Under the pieces are notes generated by a model, which saw only the letters and a program-made list of their open reading frames with translations, was not told where the DNA came from and ran no database searches. A stretch of 64,000 nt of DNA, from the NCBI GenBank assembly GCA_964560765.1, contig CAZLMG010000006.1, positions 110,865 to 174,864 of the forward strand, read 5' to 3'. The stretch's first letter is position 1. Each line of letters opens with the position of its first letter. The position numbers were made by a program, and so were the translations under genes. Of this stretch, positions 61,593-64,000 are shown in pieces. The stretch is from CAZLMG01 sp964560765. GTDB taxonomy: Bacteria; Bdellovibrionota_B; Oligoflexia; Oligoflexales; CAZLMG01.

Positions 61593-63014
61593 ATGAGACG
61601 TCTGACGTATGGAATGCTAACGTTCCTATGTGCCTGGTCGGGGTTAAGCTGCACGGCGCCATTTGCCCGTTCCTCCGGTGCAGGAGAGTCGGCATCGATC
61701 GACACGGAGGATGATGTCGAAGAATCTAGCACGGCGCCAGTGCGTCTGAATATGGTCGAGCATCCTAACGCCGCAACTTTGACCGTCCCGGCTGCTGGCG
61801 CAATCATTAGCACGACATCGATCCGCTTAGCCTATTCCATGCCGGTAGGAGTCAAGGCCTTCTATATTGGAGTTGGAACGACTGAGGAAAGTGTTTCGAA
61901 ATCGCCTTGGGGAAACATTTTGGCAAAAGAAGTAGGGCCATCTGTGACAGCATACGAAGTTGCCGGCATCAATCCCAATGGCAATCGCGTTTATGTCCGT
62001 CTGTGGACGAAGTTGGATACCTGGTATTCTCGACTATATAGCTTCGAAACCAGCGCCAATGACAATAGCATCGCTCAACAGATAGAAGCTCTCGGAAAGA
62101 AGAACGATGAGTTGCTGGCGCAGCTATTGGCCAGCAAGACGGCCATTCAATCTCAGATAACACAAACGTCATCGCAGCTGCAGACGACGATCCAAAACAA
62201 TCACGCCATCGTCGTGCAGATGCTCACGAATCTGGCAACGGTCGCCGCCCGCATCGAAGCCAGCATCGCCACCCTACAAGCGCATGTAACGACCAAGACC
62301 AATGCATTGATGCAGAAGTTGACGGCGATTGAGGGTGATGTCGATAATCAGGCGGCGGCTCTTGCTGCAATACAGGGCGATGTCGATGGACTTCGTGCCG
62401 AAGTGCAGCTGATGGATCAGTCAGTTCTGTTTATCGAAGACAAAGTCACGGTCCTTCACGACCTGTTGAATTTGGTCGTCGATCGCACAGAAGCCATGGA
62501 AGATCAGATTGATCAGCAAGCAGCGGCACTCTTGGCGCAAATCTTGGCGGTAAAAAGCAGTGTTGCTACTGTAAAGGCGGCCGTAGACACGGCGGTGGCG
62601 CGAGTGGACATCCGGGCTGACGAGCTTCGCGATGATATCTGGTTCGTTGAGTCTGAGACGCAGCGAGTTCTGGATGAGCTCTATGCCATTAGGAGTTTGA
62701 TCGAGGCCTCGGGCGAGCCGTGGGACGGACAAATTAGTCAGCTCTCGGGTTATCTGGAAGTTTTCTATTCGGGCGAGTGGCGCGGAGTATGCGACGATAA
62801 CTTTGATGTGAACGATGCGCGGGTCGTCTGTCGGCAAATGGGGTTATCGACTCTAAGCCCCAGTTTCGCGACCAGCCTTTCCGGCGGCACGGCTTATTGG
62901 CTGGACGATATGGCCTGTACAGGCAGCGAAAGTTACCTCTACCAATGTTCATCTGCGAATTGGGGCGTACACAATTGCGGCGCTCATGAGCACGTGCGAG
63001 TAACCTGTAATTGA
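61593..63014 (+). CDS. Coiled-coil lipoprotein with a C-terminal SRCR domain
   Basis: 473 residues from ATG 61593 with GGAG six bases upstream. The lipobox is GLSC (Cys20). Residues 50-155 form a beta-sandwich-like head. Residues about 160-375 are an extended coiled coil (IAQQIEALGKKNDELLAQLL and similar heptads). Residues 386-473 are a complete scavenger receptor cysteine-rich domain: GYLEVFYSGEWRGVCDDNF, DARVVCRQMG, WLDDMACTGSE, YQCSSANWGVHNCG, RVTC, with six Cys as in group A. SRCR domains are typical of animals, where they bind bacterial or host ligands. It is probably a surface stalk presenting an SRCR ligand-binding tip. Confidence 0.85.
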   Translation: MRRLTYGMLTFLCAWSGLSCTAPFARSSGAGESASIDTEDDVEESSTAPVRLNMVEHPNAATLTVPAAGAIISTTSIRLAYSMPVGVKAFYIGVGTTEESVSKSPWGNILAKEVGPSVTAYEVAGINPNGNRVYVRLWTKLDTWYSRLYSFETSANDNSIAQQIEALGKKNDELLAQLLASKTAIQSQITQTSSQLQTTIQNNHAIVVQMLTNLATVAARIEASIATLQAHVTTKTNALMQKLTAIEGDVDNQAAALAAIQGDVDGLRAEVQLMDQSVLFIEDKVTVLHDLLNLVVDRTEAMEDQIDQQAAALLAQILAVKSSVATVKAAVDTAVARVDIRADELRDDIWFVESETQRVLDELYAIRSLIEASGEPWDGQISQLSGYLEVFYSGEWRGVCDDNFDVNDARVVCRQMGLSTLSPSFATSLSGGTAYWLDDMACTGSESYLYQCSSANWGVHNCGAHEHVRVTCN

Positions 63015-63064
63015 TTTGAATCGGTAGCGATAGCAGTCCCGCCAAAATGATACTTTGCCCAATC

Positions 63065-63098
63065 TGCGCGGTTCACTCTTGTGACCGCGCATCTTTCC
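63065..63098 (+). terminator. Rho-independent terminator after SRCR gene
   Basis: TGCGCGGT (63065-63072) pairs with ACCGCGCA (63084-63091); CAC/GTG continues the stem past a one-base bulge, with a TCTT loop. It is followed by TCTTTCC. Confidence 0.65.
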
Positions 63099-63250
63099 GT
63101 TGGTCAAACATACACCAATAAAATCGAACAGTTAATGCGTGGCATGGTCTGTGCTCTAGCGGCGACCTCGTTCATTCGGCCTTTCTGAGCCCTGTCTTTG
63201 GTTTCAAAGGGTGAAGTTCATTGACGGTCAGAGGCCGGACGAGTACAGAG

Positions 63251-63266
63251 CCCGGCGTGAGCCGGG
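63251..63266 (+). promoter_or_regulatory. GUGA-tetraloop hairpin in the leader of the helical-protein gene
   Basis: CCCGGC (63251-63256), GTGA, GCCGGG (63261-63266): a six-pair GC stem capped by a GNRA-type tetraloop, 37 bases before ATG 63304. It could be an mRNA-stability or translational element, or chance. Confidence 0.4.
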
Positions 63267-63303
63267 AGAGAAGATTCACAATATGAAGGGGAGTCATCGC
63301 GGT

Positions 63304-64000
63304 ATGCAGGTTTCACGTCGGTTGCGGAAATGGATTCATAGTTTCTTAGCCTTCGGCTTCATCGTCGAGCCGATCGTTGGTTATTCAGGTCGATCCATGG
63401 CCCTTGCTGCCAATGGCTCGGTTGTGCGGATTGCAAATTTGGCCACGAATACTGCCAACGATCAGCAGGACGATGACGAGAAGGAACGGAGAAGAGCCGA
63501 AGCGGAAGAGCGTCGGAAGGCCGCCGAAGAGGAGCGTCAACGCAAAGAAGAGGAAGCGCGTCAACGACGTGAGGAAGCGGAGCGTCGTCGCGCCGAGGAA
63601 GAAGAGCGTCGACGAGCAGAAGTAGAAGAGCGTCGCAAGGCTGCTGAAGAAGAACGCGCCCGTAAAGCCGAAGAAGAGCGTCAGCGTCGCGAGGAAGAGC
63701 GCCAGCGCCGCGCCGAGGAAGAAGCCCGCAAAGCCGAAGAAGCTCAGCGTCGTGCCGAAGCTGAAGAGCGTCAGCGCAAGGCTGAAGAAGAGCGCCAGCG
63801 CCGCGCCGAGGAAGAGGCCCGCAAGGCCGAAGAAGCTCAGCGTCGTGCCGAAGCTGAAGAGCGTCAGCGTCGCGAGGAAGAGCGCCAGCGCCGCGCCGAG
63901 GAAGAGGCCCGCAAGGCCGAAGAAGCTCAGCGTCGTGCCGAAGCTGAAGAGCGTCAGCGTCGCGAGGAAGAGCGCCAGCGCCGCGCCGAGGAAGAAGCCC
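63304..64000 (+). CDS. Exported Glu/Arg/Ala-rich helical repeat protein, 3' end missing
   Basis: The frame from ATG 63304 (GGGGAG ten bases upstream; ATG 63283 is an alternative) runs off the window with no stop, 232 codons visible. A signal peptide (WIHSFLAFGFIVEPIVGYSG ... MALA-A) is followed by a short linker and, from about residue 58, an uninterrupted run of Glu, Arg, Ala, Gln and Lys with motifs EERQRR, AEEEARK and AQRRAEAEE. Such sequence forms a long single alpha-helix or coiled coil, like TolA domain II, spanning the periplasm. Tandem 90-base units occur toward the end. What follows the helix is unknown. Confidence 0.8.
   Translation, partial: MQVSRRLRKWIHSFLAFGFIVEPIVGYSGRSMALAANGSVVRIANLATNTANDQQDDDEKERRRAEAEERRKAAEEERQRKEEEARQRREEAERRRAEEEERRRAEVEERRKAAEEERARKAEEERQRREEERQRRAEEEARKAEEAQRRAEAEERQRKAEEERQRRAEEEARKAEEAQRRAEAEERQRREEERQRRAEEEARKAEEAQRRAEAEERQRREEERQRRAEEEA
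63694..64000 (+). repeat. Tandem 90-bp DNA repeats in the helical-protein gene
   Basis: Nearly identical units begin at 63694, 63787, 63877 and 63967 (spacing 93, 90, 90), each encoding about 30 residues that begin with EERQRRAEEEARKAEEAQRR. The DNA is conserved at synonymous positions, so the copies are recent or being homogenised. The array continues past the window end. Confidence 0.88.

Noticed and set aside
63673..64000. Regular 90-base repeats considered as a CRISPR array
   Set aside because: Units are contiguous, in-frame and coding, without unique spacers.

Overview
The window reads as one contiguous piece of a Gram-negative chromosome of moderate GC content. Outer-membrane barrels, many lipoproteins with clear lipoboxes, signal peptidase I leaders, a twin-arginine leader, RecJ, AlaRS, an RsmB-type methylase and SerB all fit this. 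The density of unique lipoproteins, HD-GYP/PilZ/CHASE2 signalling and C13 or transglutaminase-like surface enzymes is reminiscent of Bdellovibrionota/Oligoflexia or other former deltaproteobacteria. That placement is inference, not proof. I see no rRNA, recognisable tRNA, insertion sequence, prophage or CRISPR array, and no classical DNA-binding regulator.

Layout. 1-7.4 kb: a truncated Nudix hydrolase, an HD-GYP phosphodiesterase with a good sigma70-like promoter, a secreted NADAR protein, a small outer-membrane protein, a GT-C-like membrane protein, a secreted EEP nuclease/phosphatase, and two low-complexity lipoproteins (Tyr/Gly-rich and PPGTT-repeat). 7.4-12 kb: a translationally coupled pair resembling 2-aminophenol 1,6-dioxygenase (beta then alpha), then alaS. 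12-26.3 kb: an accessory stretch of secreted proteins and lipoproteins, including a protein-glutaminase-like protein, a Tgl-like protein, a transglutaminase-like lipoprotein, an 877-residue repeat lipoprotein, and a secreted protein whose N-terminal half matches the R/S-S/ExE layout of cholera- and pertussis-toxin ADP-ribosyltransferases.

26.3-29.1 kb: a tight minus-strand operon (RidA-type 2-aminomuconate deaminase, 2-aminomuconate-semialdehyde-type dehydrogenase, atypical SDR) that complements the dioxygenase pair. A kynurenine formamidase at 57.5-58.1 kb suggests the substrate comes from tryptophan. 29-40 kb: RecJ, secreted proteins of unknown function, an RsmB-like rRNA methyltransferase, outer-membrane barrels, another GT-C-like protein and a GT2-methyltransferase fusion.

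41-46.1 kb: a four-gene operon of lipoprotein, double-CxxCH cytochrome-like protein, Tat-exported DUF1501-type protein and outer-membrane protein. 46-55.8 kb: HNH nuclease-serB operon, a lipoprotein, a flavin disulfide reductase, a peptide-type ABC substrate-binding protein, a CHASE2-adenylate cyclase-PilZ receptor and an M50 protease. 55.8-64 kb: secreted and surface proteins (C13 legumain-like lipoprotein, vWA lipoprotein, a coiled-coil lipoprotein ending in a eukaryotic-like SRCR domain) and a long Glu/Arg/Ala-rich helical protein cut by the window end.

Two themes stand out. One is a dispersed aromatic-amine/tryptophan catabolic set. The other is an unusually rich cell-surface and secreted repertoire with several predicted protein-modifying enzymes; the ADP-ribosyltransferase candidate and the SRCR lipoprotein are the most novel-looking items.
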